From NCBI GenBank assembly GCA_964509335.1, contig CAZDXB010000039.1:1-22527 (forward strand): a stretch of 22,527 nt of DNA. Reading direction: 5' to 3'. The notes under the pieces are model-generated. The model was not told the origin of the DNA. It was given only the letters and a program-made list of their open reading frames with translations, and searched no databases. Source of the DNA: CAZDXB01 sp964509335. Its GTDB lineage: Bacteria > Bacteroidota > Ignavibacteria > Kapaibacteriales > UBA2268. The number at the start of each line of letters is the position of its first letter. Within the stretch, counting starts at the first letter, position 1. Below are positions 6,482 to 14,432 of the stretch, one piece after another. The translations under genes were made by a program, and so were the position numbers.

Positions 6482-8059
6482 CTAAAACCTATATAATACA
6501 ATTTGAAATTTCTTATCGCTAGTCAATTCTGTAGCGTATATTAACGAATCGTCAAAATAGAATGGAACGCTGTGCCCCGGCATGAGAATCGGTTCCGACG
6601 TTAATTTCTCCCCGTCCGCGTTCGATATAACTAGATACATTCTTTTCTTAATTTTATCGGACGACATATCAAAAACGCCTTCTGGAATAGAATCGTTGCA
6701 ATAAGCGATTAAAGAATGTTGATTCTTTTTGTCGTAAAGCAATGAATAAGTGAAAGATATATTATTCCAAATATTATTTACGTCTTCTTTGCTTAAGGAG
6801 TCGTTAAAGTCGAAATTAATTTTTCTAAACGGCTCGCCGAGATTGATTTCCTGAACTTTTCTTAATTCAAAGCTCCTATTCCAAAATTTTAACTTATTTG
6901 AGTAATTTTGGATTGATAATAAGTTGTTACGTTCGTCTTGAGCGACGTTCTCAACAAACCAATCGGATATTTTATATTTTAAATAAGGGGAGTCGGGACT
7001 GTCGAACGCGGCGATTTCATTTCCGCTAATATCGTATGCGTATATTGTCCTATCCGTAGAGTCGAGAATAAAATTTTCCGATTCGTTTTTATTTTCCGGT
7101 CGATTGTTATAAAACAGTAGAAAGACGTTGTTGTTCGTCCAAAATTTACCGTGAAGCGAATGTCTATTTCTTGTTCCTCGCTTTTTTATTTTGAATGTTT
7201 TAGATTCGCTCAATTTCTTTGATTTCAAATTATAAAATTGATAAAAGCGTTTAGCTCTATAATTCATATGATACAAAAAGAGTACGCTGTCGTCCCAAGC
7301 CCAAGAAAAAGGAGAAGGCATAAAACAATTGTAATTCGAGTATTTGCTCTTGTTTATCGTGTCGATTATCAATCCACTGGAGTCGGCGACGTAAATATCG
7401 CATTGTCTATTAGCTCTCACAAGAAAGCGGTTTGACTCGTCGTCGTAAAGAACGGAACGATACCAGCCGGATAGTAAGTTTGTTCCGTCTTTATACTTTA
7501 TGTCTATTCTTTTAATTTCTTTTAGATGGCTTTTATAATTTTTCGGTTTTTTGATATCGACCTTATTTTCTTCAATCAGTTCTTTTATTCTCTTTGTGCC
7601 AATACCGCCAATTTTTCCCGCTTCTAGTATTTTGCCCTCGTTGTTTAAAATTATCATTGTCGCTTGGGATTTAATTTTGTAATATGCCTTATAAATATTG
7701 TATTCGTCGCCGATAATTTTACAGTTCCAGTCGTATTTTTCCCGTATTTTATTAGCGTTCTTTTGATTGACGGAGTTTAGAAAAACGATGAAATTAATGT
7801 TGTCGCTTTTCAAGCGCTTTGTTAAACGCGCTATATTTAATTTATAAATTTTACAAATAGAGAAATCGGCGAAAACGTAAATTCTTAAATGGTAATTGGC
7901 GTTTTTGTCGATAACTTCTACAATGTCGCCAATGTTATAATCCGTATAGTAGCGAACGCCGTCATTCTTATCTTTTTGAGCTAAGAGTTCGCTGTTGGCG
8001 AAAATCAGAAAAGTCGCTGTTAAAGCGAGAACAAAAGCCGAACGGACTAGTTTTCTCAT
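6482..8059 (-). CDS. Secreted protein: active-site-less thioredoxin-like domain plus probable beta-propeller
   Basis: It has 525 residues from ATG 8059, which follows TGGAAAATAAA. The longer frame begins at a TTG (8086) and would spoil the signal peptide. Residues 1-27 form a signal peptide (RKLVRSAFVLALTATFLIF, cleavage near LLA-Q). Residues about 55-155 look like a thioredoxin/AhpC-like fold, with strand HLRIYVFADFSICK, then IIGDEYNIYKAYYKI and TMIILNNEGKIL. There is no CxxC (single Cys69, and Cys113 elsewhere), and the position before TMIIL lacks the usual cis-proline. The remaining 350 residues hold repeated beta-rich blocks (YAYDISGNEIAAF, YLVISNADGEKL) suggestive of a six-bladed propeller. 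Domain calls are by pattern and function is unknown. A perfect CAAAnnTA box at 8123-8130 could be its promoter, without a -33 match. Confidence 0.7.
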   Translation of the reverse strand: MRKLVRSAFVLALTATFLIFANSELLAQKDKNDGVRYYTDYNIGDIVEVIDKNANYHLRIYVFADFSICKIYKLNIARLTKRLKSDNINFIVFLNSVNQKNANKIREKYDWNCKIIGDEYNIYKAYYKIKSQATMIILNNEGKILEAGKIGGIGTKRIKELIEENKVDIKKPKNYKSHLKEIKRIDIKYKDGTNLLSGWYRSVLYDDESNRFLVRANRQCDIYVADSSGLIIDTINKSKYSNYNCFMPSPFSWAWDDSVLFLYHMNYRAKRFYQFYNLKSKKLSESKTFKIKKRGTRNRHSLHGKFWTNNNVFLLFYNNRPENKNESENFILDSTDRTIYAYDISGNEIAAFDSPDSPYLKYKISDWFVENVAQDERNNLLSIQNYSNKLKFWNRSFELRKVQEINLGEPFRKINFDFNDSLSKEDVNNIWNNISFTYSLLYDKKNQHSLIAYCNDSIPEGVFDMSSDKIKKRMYLVISNADGEKLTSEPILMPGHSVPFYFDDSLIYATELTSDKKFQIVLYRF

Positions 8060-8277
8060 TTTATTTTCCAATATATTAACAAACAATCAATATTTTCTTA
8101 TTTCGCCTTGATTCGTTCGCCCCAAACCTACTTTCTTTCCGCCCTAATCTCTCTTTTTCTCAAACATTTATCTTAATTTGCTCTAATTTATAAAAAAAAG
8201 CGAAAGATACAAAGAGAAAATTTTGACTCGCTTCCGCTTCGCCGAATCACAGTTTTTCTTTTTAGAGCTTAAATTTG

Positions 8278-8308
8278 TTTGATAATTAGGGTATATTTGA
8301 TAACTTTG
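8278..8308 (+). promoter_or_regulatory. Bacteroidota-type promoter of sucC
   Basis: TTTG (8278-8281), a 19-base spacer, then TAACTTTG (8301-8308) match the -33/-7 consensus TTTG...TAnnTTTG at every fixed base. It lies 43 bases before the sucC ATG, predicting a short leader. The rest of the 8060-8351 gap is AT-rich and shows no further gene or clear structure. Confidence 0.75.
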
Positions 8309-8351
8309 TATTTTAATGGAAATTAAGTTAAATTTTGAGAGATGAATAGTT

Positions 8352-9593
8352 ATGAAGATTCACGAATATCAAGCGAAAGAGCTGTTGGGGAGCTTCAACG
8401 TTCCGGTTTTGAGAAACGCGGTGGTCTTTTCGGCTGACGACGCCGGCAAAGCGGTTTACGATGAATTCGTTACGCAGGGCGTCGAAACGGTGGTAGTAAA
8501 GGCGCAAGTGCACGCCGGCGGCAGAGGCAAGGGGTATATAAAGAACCTTAAGACCGACGAAAATCGAGAATACGACGGCAAAGCAGTGCGCGGCGTAAAC
8601 CTCGTAACCGGCGGTGACATAGCGCACAAGACCTATGAAATCGTAAAGAGAATGATTGGCTCGAAGCTCGTTACCATTCAAACGGGCGAGTCCGGAACTG
8701 TGATTAGAAAAGTGTTAATCGAAGAAGGCTGCGACATAGCCAAAGAGTTTTACGCGGGTATAGTCTTAGACCGCGAGACAGGTATGAATACCGTGATGGT
8801 ATCGACCGAAGGCGGAGTGGAAATAGAAAAGGTAGCCGCCGAAACGCCCGAGAAAATCTTAAAAGAGCCGATTAATCCTAAAATAGGATTTCAAGGCTAT
8901 CAGGCGCGTCGGCTGGCGTTTGGGCTCGGTTTAAGCGGCAAAGCGTTCAAGAGCTTTTTGCCTTTTATAGCGAATCTCGTGAAGGCTTACGACCAGCTCG
9001 ACTGCAGTTTGGTCGAAATCAACCCTTTAGTTCTTTCGCAGGACGGCGATATGATAGCGTTAGACGCGAAAATGAACTTCGACGACAACGCTATGTTCCG
9101 CCACAAAGATTACGTTAATATGAGAGACACCGACGAGGAAGCGGCTCTTGAAGTGGAGGCTTCTAAGTTCGATTTGAATTATATAAAACTAGATGGAAAC
9201 GTTGGTTGTATGGTGAACGGCGCCGGTTTGGCGATGTCCACGATGGACTTGATTAAACTTTCGGGCGGCGAGCCGGCTAATTTCTTGGACGTCGGCGGCG
9301 GAGCCAATCCCGTCAGAATAGCCAACGCGTTCAGGATAATGATGAGCGACGATAGCGTAAGAGCCGTTCTTATTAATATATTTGGCGGCATCGTCCGTTG
9401 CGACAAGGTAGCCGACGGCATACTGCAAGCGCTGAAAGACGTCAGAGTGGAAGTTCCCGTAATCGTCAGGTTAGACGGAACCAACGCCGAAGAAGCCGCC
9501 GAAAAACTTAAAAAATCCGAGCTTGAGTTCAAAGTCGCCTCGACATTTGAGGAAGCGGCTAAAAAAGTAACGGAAGTAGTGGCGAAGAATTAG
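8352..9593 (+). CDS. sucC: Succinyl-CoA synthetase beta subunit (ADP-forming type)
   Basis: The protein has 413 residues, slightly longer than the roughly 390 of Escherichia coli SucC. It is the nucleotide-binding subunit of the TCA-cycle enzyme interconverting succinyl-CoA and succinate with ATP or GTP synthesis. The N-terminal ATP-grasp part starts MKIHEYQAKELL and includes VVKAQVHAGGRGKG; later come LVEINPLV (SLVEINPLV near 220) and MIALDAKMNFDDNAMFRH. The C-terminal ligase domain has GAGLAMSTMDLIKLSGG, NFLDVGGGA and NIFGGIVRCDKVADGI. All are family hallmarks. The alpha subunit gene sucD, which carries the phosphohistidine, is not adjacent in this window. It is transcribed alone from the promoter at 8278 and is followed after 18 bases by palindromic element B. 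The product name is secure; nucleotide preference is not. Confidence 0.96.
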   Translation: MKIHEYQAKELLGSFNVPVLRNAVVFSADDAGKAVYDEFVTQGVETVVVKAQVHAGGRGKGYIKNLKTDENREYDGKAVRGVNLVTGGDIAHKTYEIVKRMIGSKLVTIQTGESGTVIRKVLIEEGCDIAKEFYAGIVLDRETGMNTVMVSTEGGVEIEKVAAETPEKILKEPINPKIGFQGYQARRLAFGLGLSGKAFKSFLPFIANLVKAYDQLDCSLVEINPLVLSQDGDMIALDAKMNFDDNAMFRHKDYVNMRDTDEEAALEVEASKFDLNYIKLDGNVGCMVNGAGLAMSTMDLIKLSGGEPANFLDVGGGANPVRIANAFRIMMSDDSVRAVLINIFGGIVRCDKVADGILQALKDVRVEVPVIVRLDGTNAEEAAEKLKKSELEFKVASTFEEAAKKVTEVVAKN

Positions 9594-9611
9594 ATTTTTA
9601 ACTCGGGTATA

Positions 9612-9755
9612 TACTCGTTCCCACGCTCTGCGTGGGAAAGGATAATTCCACGCTCTGCGTGGAGACGATATTTTGATCAACTGAGTCTAGCGAATATTAA
9701 AAACACACGCGGAGCGTGTTAGTATGCGTTCCGACGCGGAGCGTCGGAACGAGTA
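9612..9755. mobile_element. MITE-like palindromic element, copy B
   Basis: It is a 144-base relative of copy A with the same exact ends TACTCGTTCC (9612-9621) and GGAACGAGTA (9746-9755). Hairpins are at 9618-9638 (nine pairs, loop TCT), 9647-9663 (seven pairs, loop TCT), 9705-9719 (six pairs, loop GGA) and 9727-9751 (eleven pairs, loop GGA). Copy A lacks one of the GGA hairpins. The centre (about 9673-9704) differs from copy A. It begins 18 bases after sucC, between convergent genes. A 69-codon minus-strand frame across it and the sucC end is an artefact of the repeat. Confidence 0.75.
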
Positions 9756-9765
9756 GTCAGGATAG

Positions 9766-9796
9766 GACTTGTTCCTACGCTCTGCGTGGAGTCGAG
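9766..9796 (+). repeat. Extra half unit of the palindromic element
   Basis: CTTGTTCCTACGC, TCT, GCGTGGAG repeats the left end of elements A and B in degenerate form. The hairpin (9774-9790) has one G-T pair and one end mismatch. It lies between element B and the lptB stop and suggests a nested or decayed further insertion. Confidence 0.5.
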
Positions 9797-9806
9797 TTGT
9801 ATTTTA

Positions 9807-10562
9807 TCAGCTCGAATACCTCTCCAGCTTGAAGGTTTCGCCTAAGTATCTTTTGCGGACGCCTTCGTTTTGCGCTACCTGCTCGGCGGTTCCGGCGGCG
9901 TAGATTTCGCCGTCGATTAATATATACGCCCGGTCGGTGATGGACAGCGTTTCATGAACGTTGTGGTCGGTGATTAATACGCCGATGCCCTGATGTTTCA
10001 ACTGCCTGACCATCGTCATTATATCTTCGACGGCGATTGGGTCGATTCCGGCGAAGGGTTCGTCCAGTAAAATGAATTTCGGGCTTGCCGCCAAAGCGCG
10101 AGCGATTTCGCATCTTCTTCTTTCGCCGCCGGACAGTGTATATCCTCTGCTTTTGCGAACATGCTGGATTCCGAAGCTTTCGAGAAGCTCTTCCGTCCGC
10201 TCTTTTCGTTCTTTTCTGGAAATTGGCTGAAGTTGCAGTATAGCTTTAATGTTGTTTTCTACGGTCATTTTCCTGAAAATCGAAGGCTCCTGCGGAAGGT
10301 AAGTGATGCCGAGCATAGAGCGTTTATACATTGGTTTTGAGGTAATGTCGTTTTCGTTCATTTCGACTCTGCCGGCGTTGGGATTTATCATTCCGACTAT
10401 CATGTAAAAAGTCGTGGTTTTGCCCGCGCCGTTTGGTCCAAGAAGTCCGACGACTTCGCCTTGCTCTACATCGAGAGATACTTGTTTAACAACCGTTCGT
10501 TTTTTAAACTTTTTTACGAGGTCGGAAGCTCTTAAAAAGCTGGATTTATTGTTTTCGCTCAT
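9807..10562 (-). CDS. lptB: LPS export ABC transporter ATP-binding protein LptB
   Basis: This 251-residue ATPase powers extraction of lipopolysaccharide from the inner membrane together with LptF/LptG. It shows Walker A GPNGAGKTT (42-50), Q-loop Gln91 in YLPQEPSIFRKMTVENNI, signature LSGGE (143-147), Walker B FILLDEP with Asp167-Glu168, and H-loop His200 in ITDHNVHETL. The stretches YLPQEPSIFRK, ILLDEPFAGIDPIAVEDI and the C-terminal KRYLGETFKLE are specific to LptB rather than to amino-acid transporter ATPases. Length is normal. ATG 10562 lies 14 bases after the htrA stop with no strong Shine-Dalgarno; it is almost certainly cotranscribed with htrA. The membrane partners are not in the window. 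Confidence 0.95.
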   Translation of the reverse strand: MSENNKSSFLRASDLVKKFKKRTVVKQVSLDVEQGEVVGLLGPNGAGKTTTFYMIVGMINPNAGRVEMNENDITSKPMYKRSMLGITYLPQEPSIFRKMTVENNIKAILQLQPISRKERKERTEELLESFGIQHVRKSRGYTLSGGERRRCEIARALAASPKFILLDEPFAGIDPIAVEDIMTMVRQLKHQGIGVLITDHNVHETLSITDRAYILIDGEIYAAGTAEQVAQNEGVRKRYLGETFKLERYSS

Positions 10563-10576
10563 TTAATTTCTGTTCC

Positions 10577-11791
10577 TTATTTCGGTTCCAAGTATAACTT
10601 CTTCGTAATTTTCTTGCCGTCCCGCAGGATTTTGAACTTCAAATATTGCCCCGCTACGCCGTCGGTTACCATAAGTAAATAGTCTTCCGGGCTATCGATG
10701 ATTTTGTTTTCAATTTCTAATATTATATCTCCGGGTTCGAAGTTCGCTTCGTCGGCTGGCGAGCCGCGCTGGATGCTGTATATAAATACGCCTTGTTTTC
10801 TGTCGGTGTTTAAGTATCGAGCGATTTCCTCGTCGATTTTCTTTACCGTGATGCCTATTGTATAATTTCTGTCAATGCCGCCTTCTTCTTTCAGAGTTTC
10901 CACTATTTTCTTAACGCGATTTATAGGTATGGCGAATCCGATGCCGATTGAGCCGGCGCCGGCTGTGTTCTGCGCGGTCGAAAAAATAACGGTGTTCATA
11001 GCGATGACTTCGCCTAATGCGTTGATTAAAGGTCCGCCGGAATTGCCGGAGCTAATAGCGGCGTCGGTTTGTATCATTTTCTTGTAAACTCTGCCGTCTT
11101 GATACAAGTCAACGCCTTTGTTCGAGATAACGCCGACAGTAACGGTAGGCTTCGCGTTAATTTTAAAAAGCCCGAACGGATTTCCCATAGCGATAACCCA
11201 TTCGCCAATGATTAAATCGTCGGAGTCGCCGAGTTTGATATACGGTAGGTTTTCGCCGTCGATTTTCAAAAGAGCGACGTCGGAGACTTTGTCGGCGCCG
11301 ATGATTTCCGCGTCGTATGTTTCGCCGCTGGTTAGCGTAACTACTATTTTCGCCGCGTTACCGGCTACGTGATGATTACTAAGTATATAGCCGTTCGGCG
11401 AGATTAGGAAACCGGAGCCGAGTCCTTTTACTTCGTATTCACGCGTTCTTCTCGGCGTTCTTTTGCCGAAGAATCGGCGGAAGAACGGGTCGTCGAAAAA
11501 AGGGTGAACGTATTCTACTTTGCGAACTTCCGTTACGTTTATTCCGACTATAGCGGGACTGCATTTCTTAACCGCTAAAGTAATGGCGTTTTCCCTGCCG
11601 CAAGCGATAGAATCGTTCAGAGATTTAATAGCTTCCGCCGACCTAACGTCGTCTTCCGAACCGTAAGTTTTAGCTTCGACGTTTAGCTTACTCAAATCTG
11701 ATTTTATATTATCGTCGGATTCCGATTTGCAACTATTGAAAGAAAAGGATAGAAAAAGTAGAAAGACAATAAATTTCGCCGCTCTTTTCAT
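10577..11791 (-). CDS. HtrA/DegS-like periplasmic serine protease, lipoprotein-anchored
   Basis: It has 404 residues. The N-terminus MKRAAKFIVFLLFLSF ends in a lipobox-like FNSC, so Cys21 may be lipidated and the protein held at a membrane. The trypsin-like protease domain (about 120-295) has catalytic His141 (SNHHV), Asp171 (SDVALLKI) and Ser251 (SSGNSGGPL). The acidic and aromatic loop HPFFDDPFFRRFF (96-108) before the domain is typical of HtrA. A single PDZ domain follows (about 305-404, GVFIYSIQRGSPADEANFEPGDIILEI). One PDZ makes it DegS-like in layout, while DegP has two. The role is quality control of envelope proteins. It is the first gene of an htrA-lptB pair, divergent from priA across 127 AT-rich bases. 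The lipobox is non-ideal (Phe at -3, Asn at -2), so anchoring is less sure than protease identity. Confidence 0.92.
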   Translation of the reverse strand: MKRAAKFIVFLLFLSFSFNSCKSESDDNIKSDLSKLNVEAKTYGSEDDVRSAEAIKSLNDSIACGRENAITLAVKKCSPAIVGINVTEVRKVEYVHPFFDDPFFRRFFGKRTPRRTREYEVKGLGSGFLISPNGYILSNHHVAGNAAKIVVTLTSGETYDAEIIGADKVSDVALLKIDGENLPYIKLGDSDDLIIGEWVIAMGNPFGLFKINAKPTVTVGVISNKGVDLYQDGRVYKKMIQTDAAISSGNSGGPLINALGEVIAMNTVIFSTAQNTAGAGSIGIGFAIPINRVKKIVETLKEEGGIDRNYTIGITVKKIDEEIARYLNTDRKQGVFIYSIQRGSPADEANFEPGDIILEIENKIIDSPEDYLLMVTDGVAGQYLKFKILRDGKKITKKLYLEPK

Positions 11792-11918
11792 TTTCGTTAA
11801 ACCTAACCATTATTTTACTTACTCAAATCAATATCTAAATAGAGTCAAATTAACTATTATTTATTGTAAAAAAATTATTTATATTTTGCTAATCATAATT
11901 TAACGCAAATAATTTATT

Positions 11919-14432
11919 ATGGCAAAAATAATCAAAGCGGCTTTGCCTTTGCCGAAGAATCAATTGTTTTCTTACGTAGCGCCGGAGGGCGTTTCGGGGG
12001 AAAACTTTGTCGGAAGAAGAGTTTTAGTTCCGTTTGGCAAAAGAGTGTTGACGGGCGTCGTTGTCGAATCCGAGGAGAGCGAAGAATTAGCCGGTTTGAA
12101 GGACGCGATAGAGATATTGGACGAAGAGCCAATTTTCACTCCGCGCTTGCTGGAATTTACGAAATGGATAGCCGATTATTACTTTTGCTCTTGGGGCGAG
12201 GCGCTGAGAGCCGCGTTGCCAAGCGGTATGAAGCCCAAAAGCCGTTTTAAAATCAAGTTGATAGAGGATATTGACGAGAAGTTCGTCGAAAAGATTTCCA
12301 GACGCGCTCCCAAAAGAGCCGCGCTTTTGAGGGAACTAATAAAAGGCGGCGAATACAGCTTAAGCTTTTTGGAGAGCAAGGTTAGCTCTAAGCTAAATCA
12401 GCAGCTAAAGGACTTGGAAAGCGAAGGGATAATAAAAGTCGAAAAGATAATGGAAACGCAGTCCGAACCGAAAACGCAAAAAGCGGTAAGACTTAAGGAC
12501 GATTTAGCGGAAAATGAGAGCAAGCTAAAGGAAGTAGCGAAGGAATTGGACAAAACAGCTAGCAAGCAATCGATTGTTCTAGCGAGCTTATTTTTCGCCA
12601 AACGAAAGGGCGTAGATTTTTATTTGCTGTCTGAAGCGACTAAAATGTTTTCGGTTTCGCCCGGAGTATTTAAATCTTTGGCGGAAAAAGGATACCTAGA
12701 GATTTTCGACGCGAAAGTGGATAGATTAAAGCCGCTTTTCGACGGCGATAATTTAAGCGTTAAAGACGAGATAAACATCGAATTGACGGAAGAACAAAAA
12801 GTCGCTTACGAGGAACTAGAAAAAGCCGCTAGCGAAATTCGCTCGGACGTTTTCTTGCTGCACGGCGTTACCGGTAGCGGCAAGACTTTAATATACTTGC
12901 GGATAATAAAGCGCGTTCTCGAATTGGGCGAGACGGCTTTGATTTTAGTCCCCGAAATTTCGCTGACGCCGCAATTAATCGACCGATTCGAAAGAGCTTT
13001 CCCCGACGATTTAGCCGTATTCCACAGCCGCCTATCCGAAGGAGAGAAGTTCGACTCTTGGACGGCGATAAACGAAGGAGAAAAGAAGATAGTATTGGGG
13101 GCGAGGTCGGCTATTTTCGTTCCATTGAAAAATTTAGGCGTTATAATAGTGGACGAGGAGAATGAGACTTCTTATAAACAAGATTCGCCCTCGCCTAGAT
13201 ACAACGCGAGGGACGCGGCGGTTTTAAGAGGAAAAATTGAGAACTCCATCGTGGTTTTGGGTTCGGCGACGCCGTCCGTAGAGAGTTATTATAACGCTAA
13301 AGAAGGCAAATACAAATATTTAACGATAAAAGAAAGAGCCGACAACGCGAAACTACCGAAAATTCAAATAATCGATACGATTGAGTCGAGAAAAAAGGGG
13401 AGAATGAAAGGCTCGCTTTCGAAAGATTTAATCGAGGATATTGAAAAGCGAGTAATCAATAAAGAGGGCGTTATTTTGTTTCAGAACAGGAGGGGATTCG
13501 CGCCGATACTTGAATGTCCGAATTGCGGCTATATCCCGGAATGCGAGAATTGCTCGGTTTCTTTGACGTATCATAAAATGGCGGAGCGTTTAAGATGTCA
13601 TTACTGCGGCGCGTCTTACGAGACAAGCAAAGCCTGCCCAAAATGCGGGCATTCAGAAATGAAGATACTGGGATTCGGAACGCAAAGAATCGAGGACGAG
13701 TTAAGCGAAATTTTAAAAAACGACGATATAGACGCGACAATTAGGAGAATGGATTTGGACGCGGCGACGGGCAAGGGAGCGCACAGAAAGATTTTGAGCG
13801 CGTTCGCCAAAGGCGAGACTGATATTTTGGTTGGGACGCAGATGGTCGCCAAGGGTTTAGATTTTGACAGAGTTACTTTAGTGGGCGTAATTAACGCCGA
13901 CCTGCAGATGTTTCTTCCGGATTTCAGAGCTTCCGAGAGAACGTTTCAATTACTCACGCAAGTGGCGGGAAGAGCTGGCAGAACCGGCGAAAAGCCCGGC
14001 GAAGTAATTATCCAGACGGCGAAGCCGACTAATTTTATTGTGAACGCCGCTCAAAACGGCGATTACGAGTCGTTTTATAACAGAGAAATCAAGTTTAGGA
14101 AACAGGCTTTGTATCCGCCATACGCCAGACTTGTTTTTATTGAATTCAGAGGCGTCGATAGAGAAAAAGTCGCTTCGAGCGCGCGGGCTTTCGATTCTTT
14201 CTTACCGAAAAATATCAAGCAAATCATTTCATTAGGACCCGTTACGCCGTCGATAGAAAGGATAAAAAAGAGATATCGGCGCGTGATAGCCTTGAAAAAT
14301 CCGAAAGAATACGACCCGAGCGGGAGAATCCTCAGGCGAGCTTTGAGAAAAGCTTACGAAACTTATTTGAAAAAAGCAAGCGCTTCTTCGGTTATGGTAA
14401 AAATCGATATCGACGCGTATTCTACTCTTTAG
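11919..14432 (+). CDS. priA: Primosomal protein N' (replication-restart helicase PriA)
   Basis: The product is an 837-residue 3'-5' DNA helicase that reloads the replisome at stalled forks. The N-terminal DNA-binding domain (1-105, including SYVAPEG and GRRVLVPFGKRVLTGVVV) is followed by a winged region and the helicase core. Walker A is GVTGSGKT (316-323). The Walker B box reads DEEN (412-415), where DEEH is usual. Eight zinc-binding cysteines occur as CPNC, CENC, CHYC and CPKC (about 13516-13646). Helicase motifs ILVGTQMVAKGLDFDRVTLVG and QVAGRAGRTGEKPGEV come after. The length is on the long side but within the family. It is divergent from htrA and overlaps the last 11 bases of the convergent kinase gene. 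I saw no Shine-Dalgarno. Confidence 0.95.
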   Translation: MAKIIKAALPLPKNQLFSYVAPEGVSGENFVGRRVLVPFGKRVLTGVVVESEESEELAGLKDAIEILDEEPIFTPRLLEFTKWIADYYFCSWGEALRAALPSGMKPKSRFKIKLIEDIDEKFVEKISRRAPKRAALLRELIKGGEYSLSFLESKVSSKLNQQLKDLESEGIIKVEKIMETQSEPKTQKAVRLKDDLAENESKLKEVAKELDKTASKQSIVLASLFFAKRKGVDFYLLSEATKMFSVSPGVFKSLAEKGYLEIFDAKVDRLKPLFDGDNLSVKDEINIELTEEQKVAYEELEKAASEIRSDVFLLHGVTGSGKTLIYLRIIKRVLELGETALILVPEISLTPQLIDRFERAFPDDLAVFHSRLSEGEKFDSWTAINEGEKKIVLGARSAIFVPLKNLGVIIVDEENETSYKQDSPSPRYNARDAAVLRGKIENSIVVLGSATPSVESYYNAKEGKYKYLTIKERADNAKLPKIQIIDTIESRKKGRMKGSLSKDLIEDIEKRVINKEGVILFQNRRGFAPILECPNCGYIPECENCSVSLTYHKMAERLRCHYCGASYETSKACPKCGHSEMKILGFGTQRIEDELSEILKNDDIDATIRRMDLDAATGKGAHRKILSAFAKGETDILVGTQMVAKGLDFDRVTLVGVINADLQMFLPDFRASERTFQLLTQVAGRAGRTGEKPGEVIIQTAKPTNFIVNAAQNGDYESFYNREIKFRKQALYPPYARLVFIEFRGVDREKVASSARAFDSFLPKNIKQIISLGPVTPSIERIKKRYRRVIALKNPKEYDPSGRILRRALRKAYETYLKKASASSVMVKIDIDAYSTL

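Noticed and set aside
9471..9680. A 69-codon minus-strand frame with a repeated PRRAW peptide
   Set aside because: The peptide is the translation of element B hairpins, and the rest is antisense to sucC.
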